Part shown: piece after piece, positions 9,442 through 18,581 of the stretch
Layout: each line of letters starts with the position of its first letter
Numbering within the stretch: position 1 is the stretch's first letter
Origin: Actinomycetes bacterium
Lineage (GTDB): Bacteria; Actinomycetota; Acidimicrobiia; Acidimicrobiales; Acidimicrobiaceae
Assembly: GCA_021819725.1 (NCBI GenBank)
Contig: JAKAQR010000001.1
Span: forward strand, 248,001 to 312,000
Length of the DNA stretch: 64,000 nucleotides
Direction of reading: 5' to 3'
Program-made: the position numbers and the translations under genes
The notes under the pieces: generated by a model
The model's input: the letters and a program-made list of their open reading frames with translations, nothing else
What the model was told of the DNA's origin: nothing
The model's database searches: none

Positions 9442-10589
9442 TACGAAGCCCTCATCTGCTTGCGGGCATACATCGCACGATCCGCTTTGCGAATCACCTC
9501 GCTTGCCGTATCCCCCGCTTCGATCGGTGTGACACCAACGGAGGTGTTCACGCTAAGCAAGGCGGTGCCGATGGCAATAGCGTTCGAGATCGTGTCCGCC
9601 AACACCATCTCGATCTCGCGAACCGATCGAGGATCCTCATCGATCAAGACAACGAACTCGTCGCCAGCAAATCGATAGGCAGCTAGGCCGGCCTCTTGGA
9701 GCCGATGCGCCACCTCGATCAGGACACGATCTCCTGCGAGATGGCCTAAGGTGTCGTTGATCAGCTTGAAGTTATCGATATCACAGAATCCAATCATGGC
9801 TCCTTGGAGCTCCCCGCTCGACAAGCGGGCCAAGCGGTCGGTGATATCGCTCTCAAGCCGTCGTCGGTTAGCCAATCCCGTCAATGCATCGTGGTCAACC
9901 TCAAAACTCAGACGAGCTTCGTTGGCGACCTGTTCGGTCACGTCTTGTATCGTGCCGATGAAGGAGACACTGGCGTCACGTGAGGTGACAGGAATCAACG
10001 CGATATCAAGTGTGCGTAGATCGATGTGTGCAGTCGAGACCACCATGGTAGTACGGACCGGGACCCCCGTCAACGCCGTGAGCGCGAGTCCCCGGAGCAT
10101 CCCTCGATCCTGCTCAGCAAATGCATCCAACCAGCCCATGCCTAACATATCCGAGGGTATCAAGCCGAAGATAGTCGCCAAGGAGTTGTTCACGTAACCG
10201 ATCCGCAGACCCGTCTCTGAGATAAGGATTCCGATGGGCAGGTTGTCGGCGAGCGCTTGGAGTTTACGGAAATAATCCGCGCTCTTATGATCCTCGTAGT
10301 CGGCCATGGCAAACTCCAGCATCCAAGTCGTCGTTGAAACGAGAGTCGTGGTGACCACCACATCGAGAAGGTAACCAGTCGTATGCCGGAGTGCGACCTC
10401 AGTTGAGCTACGACGGATGCGATCGAGGTTGAGTCCACCCACAATAGGAAGCGTGCTGTCGATCAGATCTTCGCGGGCCACGGCAAGCAGATCCGCTAGC
10501 GCACTGTTCGCCCATCGAACTCGGTCGGCCTCCACCAGTGCCAGCGGCCTTTGCAGTACCTCCAAGTACCGAACCAATGACTCATCCAT
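9441..10589 (-). CDS. Diguanylate cyclase with PAS domains
   Basis: A 382-residue soluble signalling protein. The N-terminal 220 residues contain two PAS-like sensory regions (second one about residues 105-220, with an NSLATIFG-type core). A GGDEF domain follows from about residue 230, beginning DALTGLANRR. The active-site motif reads AGDEF rather than GGDEF, a variant still found in active enzymes. The inhibitory RxxD site that normally lies five residues upstream is absent (the corresponding residues are E-A-G-L), so feedback inhibition by c-di-GMP is not expected. No transmembrane segment is visible. First gene of the operon with HDOD and acyl-CoA ligase. Confidence 0.85.
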   Translation of the reverse strand: MDESLVRYLEVLQRPLALVEADRVRWANSALADLLAVAREDLIDSTLPIVGGLNLDRIRRSSTEVALRHTTGYLLDVVVTTTLVSTTTWMLEFAMADYEDHKSADYFRKLQALADNLPIGILISETGLRIGYVNNSLATIFGLIPSDMLGMGWLDAFAEQDRGMLRGLALTALTGVPVRTTMVVSTAHIDLRTLDIALIPVTSRDASVSFIGTIQDVTEQVANEARLSFEVDHDALTGLANRRRLESDITDRLARLSSGELQGAMIGFCDIDNFKLINDTLGHLAGDRVLIEVAHRLQEAGLAAYRFAGDEFVVLIDEDPRSVREIEMVLADTISNAIAIGTALLSVNTSVGVTPIEAGDTASEVIRKADRAMYARKQMRAS

Positions 10590-10691
10590 ACTGCCTTATC
10601 GGCAGAAAAGCCTGATCATTAATTGAGAAAGCCCACTCGCAAGGCATTCACAAAGGCTCGCGAGTTCCCGTGCGCAGGCGACCGGAGCGCG

Positions 10692-10934
10692 TTAGAGCCT
10701 CAGCCCCAACGCTATGGCCGAAAATGCAAAGATACAGGCCAACACAATCGTGATCCGATCGAGGTTCTGCTCCGCCACCGTAGATCCCGCAGCAGCCGAG
10801 CCGACACTGCCCCCCATGAGATCCGACAGCCCACCGCCCTTACCAGAGTGGAGTAGAACAAAGACGAGCATCCCCAGCGAGGACGCCACCTCAAGAACCA
10901 CCAGAACCGCTGTTAACACCGAATCTCCAATCAA
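10692..10934 (-). CDS. secG: Preprotein translocase subunit SecG
   Basis: A protein of up to 80 residues with two transmembrane segments separated by the SecG signature HSGKGGGLSDLMGG (about residues 29-42). SecG joins SecYE in the plasma membrane channel for Sec secretion. It closes the uvrA-to-secG run and follows tpiA, the standard actinobacterial position. The start is uncertain: TTG 10934 gives 80 residues, but a GTG at 10919 lies at better distance from a GGAG sequence and gives a more typical SecG N-terminus. Confidence 0.9.
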   Translation of the reverse strand: MIGDSVLTAVLVVLEVASSLGMLVFVLLHSGKGGGLSDLMGGSVGSAAAGSTVAEQNLDRITIVLACIFAFSAIALGLRL

Positions 10935-11062
10935 ATCTCCACACTATCCGTCAAGCGGATGCACAACCAGCGACTACTTTGAGCTAGCCAGCCCTAGGCG
11001 AACTCGCTCTCAGTTAGCTTGCCACCTAGCAGTCTAGTCCAGCTCGCTCGCTACCTCTTGAG

Positions 11063-11878
11063 TTAGCAACTCTTGACCAACAGGGCAAAAGTATCTGCGT
11101 CCAGGCTAGCGCCTCCAACCAAAAGACCATCGATCGCCTCAAGGCTCATGAACTCGTGGGCATTCCCAGGATGCACCGACCCCCCATACTGGAGACGGAT
11201 CTGCGCAGCCGTCGCTGATCCGACTCGCTCCGTCAGCAGTTGGCGAAGCGATCCACCGACCTCCTCGACCAACTCCGGAGAGGCCGACTCACCAGACCCT
11301 ATCGCCCAGATCGGCTCGTACGCGATCACAATCCCCTCGAGAGCCTTGACTGGATAGGTGCTAAGGACCGGATCGAGTTGCTCGGTGAGCACCTGCACTG
11401 TCTGGTCTGTCCGACGTTGCTCACTCGTTTCACCGATGCAGATGATGGGACGCATCCCCATTGCTTGGACCGCAATCGCCTTACGAGCCACCTCCTCAGA
11501 GGTCTCACCAAAAAGACGACGACGTTCAGAGTGCCCGACAATGACATAACCCACACCGAGCTTGGCAAGCATCGGTGCGGATACCTCTCCGGTGAACGCA
11601 CCAGAGGGTTCGTCAGCGGCGTTCTGGGCACCAAGCGTAAACGGCATTCGATCGGCTTCAAAGCTGAGCTGTAGCGAGCGCAACGAGGTAAAGGGGGGAT
11701 GAATGCTGATCTCGGCATACCGAAAATCTTCGGGTCGCAACAGATGGTATAGCTTCTGCACCAGTGCGATCGCCTCAAGATGATTGAGATTCATCTTCCA
11801 ATTCGCCGAGATGAGCCGTACTCGATGACTTACTGGGTCAGGGCTGGGTACGAGATCGTCATACTTGCGGCTCATCAT
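11063..11878 (-). CDS. tpiA: Triosephosphate isomerase
   Basis: A 271-residue TIM-barrel enzyme interconverting dihydroxyacetone phosphate and glyceraldehyde 3-phosphate. Catalytic Lys is in SANWKMN (about residues 24-30), catalytic His in IVGHSERR, catalytic Glu in AYEPIWAIG, and the phosphate loop in LQYGGSV. About 20 extra residues precede the usual N-terminus. The start overlaps the pgk stop by four bases, so gap, pgk and tpiA form a tightly coupled glycolytic set. Confidence 0.95.
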   Translation of the reverse strand: MMSRKYDDLVPSPDPVSHRVRLISANWKMNLNHLEAIALVQKLYHLLRPEDFRYAEISIHPPFTSLRSLQLSFEADRMPFTLGAQNAADEPSGAFTGEVSAPMLAKLGVGYVIVGHSERRRLFGETSEEVARKAIAVQAMGMRPIICIGETSEQRRTDQTVQVLTEQLDPVLSTYPVKALEGIVIAYEPIWAIGSGESASPELVEEVGGSLRQLLTERVGSATAAQIRLQYGGSVHPGNAHEFMSLEAIDGLLVGGASLDADTFALLVKSC

Positions 11879-13017
11879 GGCTCCCTTGAATGGCGCAAGG
11901 CGGCCAGTCCCACCAGGTCTCCGTGTTCAAGATACTCGAGCGTCGCCCCACCGCCGGTAGACAGATGTGATACGCTGTCTGCCAACCCTGCCTGATGCAG
12001 CGCGGCAACTGAGTCGCCACCACCGACGACACTGTAGGCATCGGAGCGTCCGATCGCCTCGGCAACTCCATCGGTTCCCGATCGGAATCGGGGATCTTCA
12101 AAGACCCCCATCGGCCCATTCCAGAGGATTGAACGAGCCCCGACCAGGAATTCACTAAAGCGCTCAACCGTCGCCGCGCCGATGTCAAGTCCTCGATACC
12201 CAGCGGGCACACCGAGTCCAAAGCGCTGTGCCTCGCTCGCTCCACCATTCGGTCCAAAACTGTCACTCGTCGCGAGTCCCATGACGTCGACGGGGAGTAC
12301 CACCTTCCCAGTGGCCAGGAGATGCTGACATTGATCAATCATCTGCTCCTCGACCAAGGAATCGCCGACCTCAAGACCCTCGGCAGCGAGAAAGGTAAAA
12401 CACATGCCGCCACCAACGAGCAGGGTGTCCACCTGTTGCACCAGCGCATTGAGCAGACCAAGCTTGTCGGAGACCTTTGCTCCACCCAACACGGCCACAT
12501 AGGGACGTGCCGGCATCTCTAGCAACAGTGTCAGATGTTTGACCTCCTCCAGCAGGGTGATACCTCCGGCTGACTCCAGCAATGGTGGGACCCCGACGAT
12601 CGAGGCATGACGTCGGTGAGAGACCCCGAACGCATCGTTGACATAGGCGTCGAACCCGTTGGCGAGCTGAGCCGCGAACGCGGGATCATTCGCCTCCTCT
12701 CTTGGGTCAAAGCGCAAGTTCTCCAATACCTCAACCTCTGGAAAATGTGCTGCGATAATCGCGCGCACGGGCTCCATCGTGAGCGTCGGGTCATAACCCT
12801 TGGGTCTGCCGAGATGGGAGCACACCACCACCTCCGCACCGGAGGCCCGCAACCGTTCGATCGTCGGGAGTGCGGCCTCGATCCGAAACTGATCGGTGAC
12901 CACCTGGGTGCCGTCAGGTCCACTACGAAGCGGGACATTCAAGTCCGCCCGCAACAGTACCCGCTGCCCAGGGCTCAGCGTCAGATCATCGATACTTGGA
13001 ATCGCCGATGGCGTCAC
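11875..13017 (-). CDS. pgk: Phosphoglycerate kinase
   Basis: A 380-residue two-domain enzyme, slightly shorter than the common 390-400. The N-terminal substrate-binding motif LLRADLNVPL (about residues 20-29) is present, as are the block SHLGRPKG, LENLRF, and the C-terminal nucleotide loop SVVGGGDSVAAL. It makes ATP from 1,3-bisphosphoglycerate. Its GTG start overlaps the gap stop by four bases and its stop overlaps tpiA, consistent with coupled translation. Confidence 0.95.
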   Translation of the reverse strand: MTPSAIPSIDDLTLSPGQRVLLRADLNVPLRSGPDGTQVVTDQFRIEAALPTIERLRASGAEVVVCSHLGRPKGYDPTLTMEPVRAIIAAHFPEVEVLENLRFDPREEANDPAFAAQLANGFDAYVNDAFGVSHRRHASIVGVPPLLESAGGITLLEEVKHLTLLLEMPARPYVAVLGGAKVSDKLGLLNALVQQVDTLLVGGGMCFTFLAAEGLEVGDSLVEEQMIDQCQHLLATGKVVLPVDVMGLATSDSFGPNGGASEAQRFGLGVPAGYRGLDIGAATVERFSEFLVGARSILWNGPMGVFEDPRFRSGTDGVAEAIGRSDAYSVVGGGDSVAALHQAGLADSVSHLSTGGGATLEYLEHGDLVGLAALRHSREP

Positions 13018-14045
13018 AGGCTACCAATCCCTTTCCCTACCAACATGGCGAGATCGACCAAGCGTGACGAGTAACCCCACTCGTTGTCATACCAGCCAAA
13101 AATCTTTACCAAAGTCGTATCATTCCCGAGGTCAAGCACCTTGGTGAGCAACGAATCGAAGGTACATGAAGCGGGTGAACCGACGATATCGGTAGACACG
13201 AGCGGCTCCTCTGAGTAGACCAGCACGTTGGCGAGATCCCCATGGCGTGCCGCCTCCCCAAAGGCACGGTTCACCTCCTCCACCGTGTGGGAGCCACGCA
13301 CCACCGCTGTCACGTCGGTGAGCGAACCGTCAGCCACAGGGACACGAATCGCTACCCCATCGAGCCGTCCTTGCATCGCCGGTATCACCAGGGATGTCGC
13401 TCGGGCCGCGCCAGTTGACGTTGGGACGATGTTCACCGCGGCGGCCCTCGCCCTCCGAAGATCCGCATGCGGTAGGTCCAACAGGTTCTGATCGTTGGTA
13501 TAGGCGTGGACCGTCGTCATCAGGCCTTGATTCACGCCAAAGGAGTCCTCGAGCACCTTGATCATCGGCACAAAGCAGTTCGTCGTGCACGAGGCGTTCG
13601 AGATGATCTTGTGCCGCTCTGGATCATATTGAGCGTCATTCACACCCATCACAAAGGTTCCGTCAACGTTGGTGGCTGGTGCAGAGATCACCACCCGCTT
13701 GGCGCCCGCACGAAGGTGAGCGGCGGCACGCTCGCCATCGGTGAAGATGCCCGTCGACTCAATCACGCAATCGACGCCAAGATCTTCCCACGGAAGCGCG
13801 GCAGGGTCCCGCTCGCTGAGCACCCGCATCCGCTGATCGCCAGCGACCAGATCGCCACCGTCGAGGCGTACCTCCCCAGGGAAACGCCCTTGCGTCGAGT
13901 CGTGAGCCAACAGGTGCGCATTCACACTCGGCGAGGTGAGGTCATTGATCGCCACAATCTCCACCGGGTGGTGGCCTGCCACCACCGCCCTCACAAAACT
14001 ACGCCCGATCCGTCCAAAACCATTAATTGCTACACGATATGCCAT
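13014..14045 (-). CDS. gap: Glyceraldehyde-3-phosphate dehydrogenase, type I
   Basis: A 343-residue enzyme from the chosen start. The NAD-binding motif INGFGRIGR is at residues 6-14, the catalytic Cys is in SNASCTTNC, and the C-terminal NEWGYSSRL is intact. I choose ATG 14045 because GGGGG lies seven bases upstream and the protein then starts exactly like the family; an ATG at 14066 would add seven unlike residues. Upstream is a 162-base gap and then yvcK: the whiA gene usually found here is absent. Confidence 0.93.
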   Translation of the reverse strand: MAYRVAINGFGRIGRSFVRAVVAGHHPVEIVAINDLTSPSVNAHLLAHDSTQGRFPGEVRLDGGDLVAGDQRMRVLSERDPAALPWEDLGVDCVIESTGIFTDGERAAAHLRAGAKRVVISAPATNVDGTFVMGVNDAQYDPERHKIISNASCTTNCFVPMIKVLEDSFGVNQGLMTTVHAYTNDQNLLDLPHADLRRARAAAVNIVPTSTGAARATSLVIPAMQGRLDGVAIRVPVADGSLTDVTAVVRGSHTVEEVNRAFGEAARHGDLANVLVYSEEPLVSTDIVGSPASCTFDSLLTKVLDLGNDTTLVKIFGWYDNEWGYSSRLVDLAMLVGKGIGSL

Positions 14046-14207
14046 CAGGCCCCCTTGTCGTCTCATCGATCAGTCGTTACCAAAATTCCGCTGCACCCAC
14101 CTCAGGCGACGGTCCTGTTCCTCGATCACCCCTCAACCATCTCGGTACGGGTCAACTCTAGCGGCGCTCCACCCCGCGTCGGCATTCCACAGAAGCTGCG
14201 TCGCCGT

Positions 14208-15092
14208 TCAGCGTTGGGCGTGGGCGGCCCAATCGAGGGCTTGTGCAAGCAAAGGCGGGGCATGCGCCACCCCATCATCGCTGAGCGGCCCCTCCCATAC
14301 ACGCATCACACCGTACCGAGCGAGGTCCACCGAAGAGGCCTCCGAAGGCCGAGCACGGTGGACAAGGACCACATCTGGACAGATGCCGTGATCCATAAGG
14401 GCGTGGACGGTCATCTCCTCATCGTAGTCACGCGTCTCGGCCTCTTGAGGAGCGAGGTTCGCGACAAAGACCACAACCCCTCGCGTCTCTTCGAGGGCAG
14501 CCAGAAGGCCTGGAGCCAGTGCAGTCGCCAACACACTGGTGTAGAGTGACCCCGGGCCGAGCACGACCAGATCGGCCATCATCAGCTCCTTAGTCGCCTC
14601 CGCGAGCGGAGGAACCTCTGGGACCACCCAGACCCGCGCAACCGACGGAGACCAATGGACGGCGAGTTGTCCCAGTAACGGCTGACCAGATCGGTCTACA
14701 CCACGAAGCTCGAGCGCTGCATTGCTTGCAGGTAGTACGCGCTCATGAAGATTACCAAGTGATCCAAGGTATTGGAGCGCCGCATCGAGACTTCCGGTTT
14801 TCTCGAGAAGACCAAAGAGGACCAAGTTGCCGAGCGCGTGGCCAGCCAATTCCCCCGTTTGAAACCGATACTCGAGGAGCTCACCGAGTCCTGAATCGAC
14901 CCCTACGAGGTTGGAGACAGTTAGGCGCGCATCACCAAGCGCAGGACAGTCGCGCCAAAGCTGGCGCAGTCGGCCGCTTGAGCCACCGTTGTCAGCGACC
15001 CCAACGATCGCCGTAACCTCGTCGGCGATCATACGCAGGGCCTCCAGCGAGACCCCGAGACCATGCCCTCCTCCCAGCGCCACGGCACGCAT
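14208..15092 (-). CDS. yvcK: YvcK/CofD-like gluconeogenesis factor
   Basis: A 294-residue protein of the YvcK family, which binds UDP-N-acetylglucosamine and supports cell-wall precursor supply during gluconeogenic growth. The N-terminal nucleotide motif ALGGGHGLG (residues 5-13), the switch GVADNGGSSGRLR and the block VLGPGSLYTSVLA are all visible. Its ATG overlaps the rapZ stop by one base (TAATG), so the pair is translationally coupled, as in most Gram-positive genomes. Family members lack the F420 enzyme activity of CofD itself. Confidence 0.9.
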   Translation of the reverse strand: MRAVALGGGHGLGVSLEALRMIADEVTAIVGVADNGGSSGRLRQLWRDCPALGDARLTVSNLVGVDSGLGELLEYRFQTGELAGHALGNLVLFGLLEKTGSLDAALQYLGSLGNLHERVLPASNAALELRGVDRSGQPLLGQLAVHWSPSVARVWVVPEVPPLAEATKELMMADLVVLGPGSLYTSVLATALAPGLLAALEETRGVVVFVANLAPQEAETRDYDEEMTVHALMDHGICPDVVLVHRARPSEASSVDLARYGVMRVWEGPLSDDGVAHAPPLLAQALDWAAHAQR

Positions 15093-15946
15093 TACTCGCT
15101 GCGATCCAAATCCCGATGCGAGAGCAACACGGCAAAGCCGGCTTGCCCAATACGCCGAGCCACTACATCAGCTACGACAACCGAGCGATGGCGACCTCCG
15201 GTGCAACCAATAGCCACGTTGAGGTAGGCCTTTCCCTCCGTCACGAAACGCGGGAGTAAGAACTCGATAAGCGGCCAGAGGTGCTCAAGAAAGGGTTCCG
15301 TATCCGGCTGCGCCAGCACAAACGTACGCACCTCCTCATCCAGGCCGGACTTCGCTCGCAGCTGCGAATACCAGTAGGGGTTAGGGAGAAAGCGAGCGTC
15401 AAACACCAAATCGGCGTCCAGGGGGATTCCATACTTGTAGCCAAAGGAGGTCACTTGGACCTGCAGCCGCTGACGAAGGGCCGTCGGGTCAGCGAGCTCC
15501 AACGTCTGCGCACGGAGATCGTGCACACTCAGGTTGGAGGTTTCGACGATGACATCAGCGAGATTCCGCACCTTTGCGAGCGCTACTCGCTCAAGCGCGA
15601 TCGCCGGTGCGAGTCCTTCCGCGGCCATCGGGTGTCGTCGTTTTGTCCCCTCAAATCGCGAGATCAGCACATCATCTCGTGCCTCAAGGAAAATCACATG
15701 GACAGCTATCGGGGCGGCCTTGAGCTCGTCGATAAGCTCAACCAGCTGGTCAAAGTTGTTGTTCGAGGGGTACCCGAGCACCAGCGCTAGTTTCTCGATA
15801 CTCCCTTGTGTCCCAAGTTCAACGACCTTTGAGATCAGCGACAGGGGAAGATTATCGATGACGAACCATCCTGCATCCTCAAGTGCGGCACCAGCGGTGG
15901 AGCGCCCGGCACCCGACATCCCAGCGACGACGACAAGCTGACTCAT
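15092..15946 (-). CDS. rapZ: RapZ-type nucleotide-binding protein
   Basis: A 284-residue P-loop protein (YvcJ/RapZ family). The Walker A is GMSGAGRS (residues 9-16), followed by the FVIDNLPLSL block. The C-terminal domain carries AIGCTGGRHRSV, a phosphate-binding loop that in E. coli RapZ senses glucosamine-6-phosphate. In Gram-positive bacteria the protein has nucleotide hydrolase activity and links to cell-wall metabolism. It overlaps the upstream methyltransferase stop by four bases and yvcK by one. Confidence 0.92.
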   Translation of the reverse strand: MSQLVVVAGMSGAGRSTAGAALEDAGWFVIDNLPLSLISKVVELGTQGSIEKLALVLGYPSNNNFDQLVELIDELKAAPIAVHVIFLEARDDVLISRFEGTKRRHPMAAEGLAPAIALERVALAKVRNLADVIVETSNLSVHDLRAQTLELADPTALRQRLQVQVTSFGYKYGIPLDADLVFDARFLPNPYWYSQLRAKSGLDEEVRTFVLAQPDTEPFLEHLWPLIEFLLPRFVTEGKAYLNVAIGCTGGRHRSVVVADVVARRIGQAGFAVLLSHRDLDRSE

Positions 15947-16698
15947 GCGCGTCGCTCAAAGTGGAGCACCAGGAGCCGCGGATACTCCTGGACTTGGCGG
16001 TACTCTTCGGCCCTCGCAACGAAGCCGGGGGGCGGTGGCGGCTCCTCCATCCTCACCAGCATCAAACCCCGCGCACTGGCTCCATTGAGGTAGCGAGAGA
16101 GTGGCCGATGCACAAAGGGTACAAAGATCTGGGCATCGACCTCCTCCATCTGGATGTCTTCTCGCAGATAGGGGCCAAGACGCCAATACTGCTCTCCCAG
16201 ATCCACGTCATCGATAAATCCCGACCCAGGTGTCTGCAAAATCGGATGATTGAGCATCAGCAGGAACCGGCCACCTGGTTCGAGTACGCGAGCTACCTCG
16301 GCGAGAACTTCATCGAGTTCCACCACATGCTCGAGTACCAAGCAGATGAGGACACCATCGAAACTGCCATCCCGAAATGGCAACGCTGCGCCGGTCGCGA
16401 GCACCACCGAGGAGCCCCGATGATGTGCCGTCTGTAGTTGGGCTACAGAACTATCGAGCACCACGGTGCTTGCGCCATCCGCGGCGAGCACCCGAGCCAA
16501 CTGCCCGTCACCTCCACCGAGATCGAGGATGCGACGAGCACCGCCGAGGCCGACACGAACGATCGGCTTGATCTGTTCCTCGTATTCGGCGTCACTTCCC
16601 TCGGTAAAGCCTGCCTGCCACCAACCCGCATTGGTCTCCCATGAGTCACGCAGAATCATTGGCCACTCCGGCAGCGAACGAAACGCTTCAAGATCCAC
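15943..16698 (-). CDS. Class I SAM-dependent methyltransferase
   Basis: A 251-residue protein with the Rossmann-type SAM-binding motif ILDLGGGDGQLARVL (about residues 56-70), the acidic motif II VVLDSS, and a post-motif region DGVLICLVLEHVVE typical of methyltransferase fold 11. It sits between uvrC (two-base gap) and rapZ (four-base overlap), a place where most relatives have no gene, so it appears to be a lineage-specific insertion into the operon. Substrate unknown; the length and the C-terminal half suggest a small molecule rather than RNA. Confidence 0.8.
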   Translation of the reverse strand: MDLEAFRSLPEWPMILRDSWETNAGWWQAGFTEGSDAEYEEQIKPIVRVGLGGARRILDLGGGDGQLARVLAADGASTVVLDSSVAQLQTAHHRGSSVVLATGAALPFRDGSFDGVLICLVLEHVVELDEVLAEVARVLEPGGRFLLMLNHPILQTPGSGFIDDVDLGEQYWRLGPYLREDIQMEEVDAQIFVPFVHRPLSRYLNGASARGLMLVRMEEPPPPPGFVARAEEYRQVQEYPRLLVLHFERRA

Positions 16699-16700
16699 CT

Positions 16701-18581
16701 TTACTCCTCGCTTGAGCTGCTCTTCGTACCGTAGACTTTAGTCAGTTGCTCAAGAAGTTGCGTGGCCACCGCCGCAGGGACGATCTTGGTCGCGACAAGC
16801 TCCGCCTGCGAGGCCTGCGCGATCTCAAAAACCGAGCCGTAGTGCTCCAAGAGCCTCGCTCTACGTTTTGGCCCAAGACCAGGTATTTGGTCAAGAATCG
16901 ACCGTTCCGCGGTGATCGTGCGTCGACGCCGATGATAGGTGATCGCAAAGCGGTGTGACTCGTCCCGAAGGGTCTGCAACAGGTACAGTGCCTGACTACC
17001 GCGTGGCAGACGCAGGGGCTCGCTCAACTCGGGACGGTAGACCTCCTCAAAGCTCTTGGCCAGCGAGGCAAGCTCGATCGTCTCACTCAAGCCGAGCTCT
17101 GCGAAGACTTTGCTACCAACGGAGAGCTGTCCAGCACCACCATCGAGCAAGATCAGGTTCGGTCGATAGGCGAAACGCCTACTCCGATCGAGCGTCTCGG
17201 GCTCCTCTGCGACCAGTCTTGCAAGGCGTCGACGCAAGACCTCCTCCATGGCGGCGAAGTCATCGTTCTTTGGAATGGAGACGCTAAAATGACGGTAATC
17301 CCGATTCTTCATCAGGCCATCCTCCATCACCACCATGGAGCCGACATAGTTGGTGCCCTGAAGATGACTCATGTCATAACACTCGATACGTAGCGGAGCT
17401 TCACGAAGGCCGAGTCGCTCCCGTAGATCGACGAGCGCCTCGGCACGGGCGTTATGGTCAGTCGCGCGATGCAGGCGGTGTCGTCGAAACTCCTGACGTG
17501 CATTCTCCGTCGCCGTCGCCACAAGGGCACGGGGTCGACCTCGCTTACCGGTGCTACACACCACTCTCCTACCGGCAAGCTCACTCAAGAGACGCTCAAG
17601 TCGCTCTTGATCGGCGATGGGAGCCGGGAGGATCACCCGCGACGGATAATCGAAGGCCTTCTCCGCGTAGTAAAGCTCGATCACTCGCGTGAGCATCTCC
17701 GCTTCAGTAAAGTCCTCTACCAGATCGACGACGATACCGTTGGTGCCGACGACGCGACCAGCACGAACCCGTAGCGCCTGGAGACTGACCTCGAGTTCAT
17801 CGGCGTTGAATCCAAAGACATCGAGGTCACCATCGCGGCTGATCACCATCTCCTGTCGCTCGAGGACACTCGTGATCGCCTGCAGTTGGTCGCGGAATCG
17901 TGCCGCCTGTTCAAACTCAAGGTCGGCAGCCGCCTGACGCATCTTGGCCGTAATCCCCTCAGCAAGCTGTGCCCCTTGCCCCCCAAGAAACTGGGAGACC
18001 CTCTCTACCATATCGCCATACTCCGCGTGCGTCACCGCACCGATACACGGGCCAGCGCAACGACCGATGTGATAATACAGACAAGGACGCCCGTCGCGCG
18101 TATGGCGAGCTAACTTAGCGGGTGAACAGCTTCGCAATGGCAACGCTCGTAGTAGCAGTTCAAGGGTCTCCCGGGCGGCACCCGAACTCACGTAGGGACC
18201 AAAGTAGCGCACCTTTGGACGACGGGCTCCACGCACGAGCATTGCCCGCGGCCACTCCTCATTTGTGGTAACCGCAATCATCGGATAACTCTTGTCATCG
18301 CGCAATCTGATGTTATAGCGCGGCCGGTGCTCCTTGATGAGCGAGTACTCGAGCATAAACGCCTCTGCGTCAGTCGCCACCGTGATCCAGGTGACCGACT
18401 CCGCCACCGCCAACATCGCTCGCGTCTTGCCCGTCAGGCTCTGTGGGTTAACAAAGTAACTGGATACACGGGATCGGAGGGACTTTGCCTTGCCGACATA
18501 GATCACCCTTCCTTCCGCATCCCGGAACTGATACGAACCCGGCTGGTCAGGGATGGAGGACTTTTCGAGGCGCTCAATCAC
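16701..18581 (-). CDS. uvrC: Excinuclease ABC subunit C
   Basis: A 626-residue nucleotide-excision-repair endonuclease. The GIY-YIG domain is at the N-terminus ([21 protein letters not shown], residues 15-35, here split YQF...VIYVGK), four cysteines follow around [13 protein letters not shown], then the UVR motif near residues 205-240, the RNase H-like nuclease with [11 protein letters not shown] and LLDGGAGQL, and terminal helix-hairpin-helix IPGLGPKRR. The start is GTG, overlapping the uvrA stop by eight bases. Length is normal. Confidence 0.95.
   Translation of the reverse strand: MIERLEKSSIPDQPGSYQFRDAEGRVIYVGKAKSLRSRVSSYFVNPQSLTGKTRAMLAVAESVTWITVATDAEAFMLEYSLIKEHRPRYNIRLRDDKSYPMIAVTTNEEWPRAMLVRGARRPKVRYFGPYVSSGAARETLELLLRALPLRSCSPAKLARHTRDGRPCLYYHIGRCAGPCIGAVTHAEYGDMVERVSQFLGGQGAQLAEGITAKMRQAAADLEFEQAARFRDQLQAITSVLERQEMVISRDGDLDVFGFNADELEVSLQALRVRAGRVVGTNGIVVDLVEDFTEAEMLTRVIELYYAEKAFDYPSRVILPAPIADQERLERLLSELAGRRVVCSTGKRGRPRALVATATENARQEFRRHRLHRATDHNARAEALVDLRERLGLREAPLRIECYDMSHLQGTNYVGSMVVMEDGLMKNRDYRHFSVSIPKNDDFAAMEEVLRRRLARLVAEEPETLDRSRRFAYRPNLILLDGGAGQLSVGSKVFAELGLSETIELASLAKSFEEVYRPELSEPLRLPRGSQALYLLQTLRDESHRFAITYHRRRRTITAERSILDQIPGLGPKRRARLLEHYGSVFEIAQASQAELVATKIVPAAVATQLLEQLTKVYGTKSSSSEE

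Noticed and set aside
13506..14549. Long open frame on the plus strand, 347 residues
   Set aside because: It lies antisense to gap and yvcK, has no family resemblance, and both minus-strand genes are certain.
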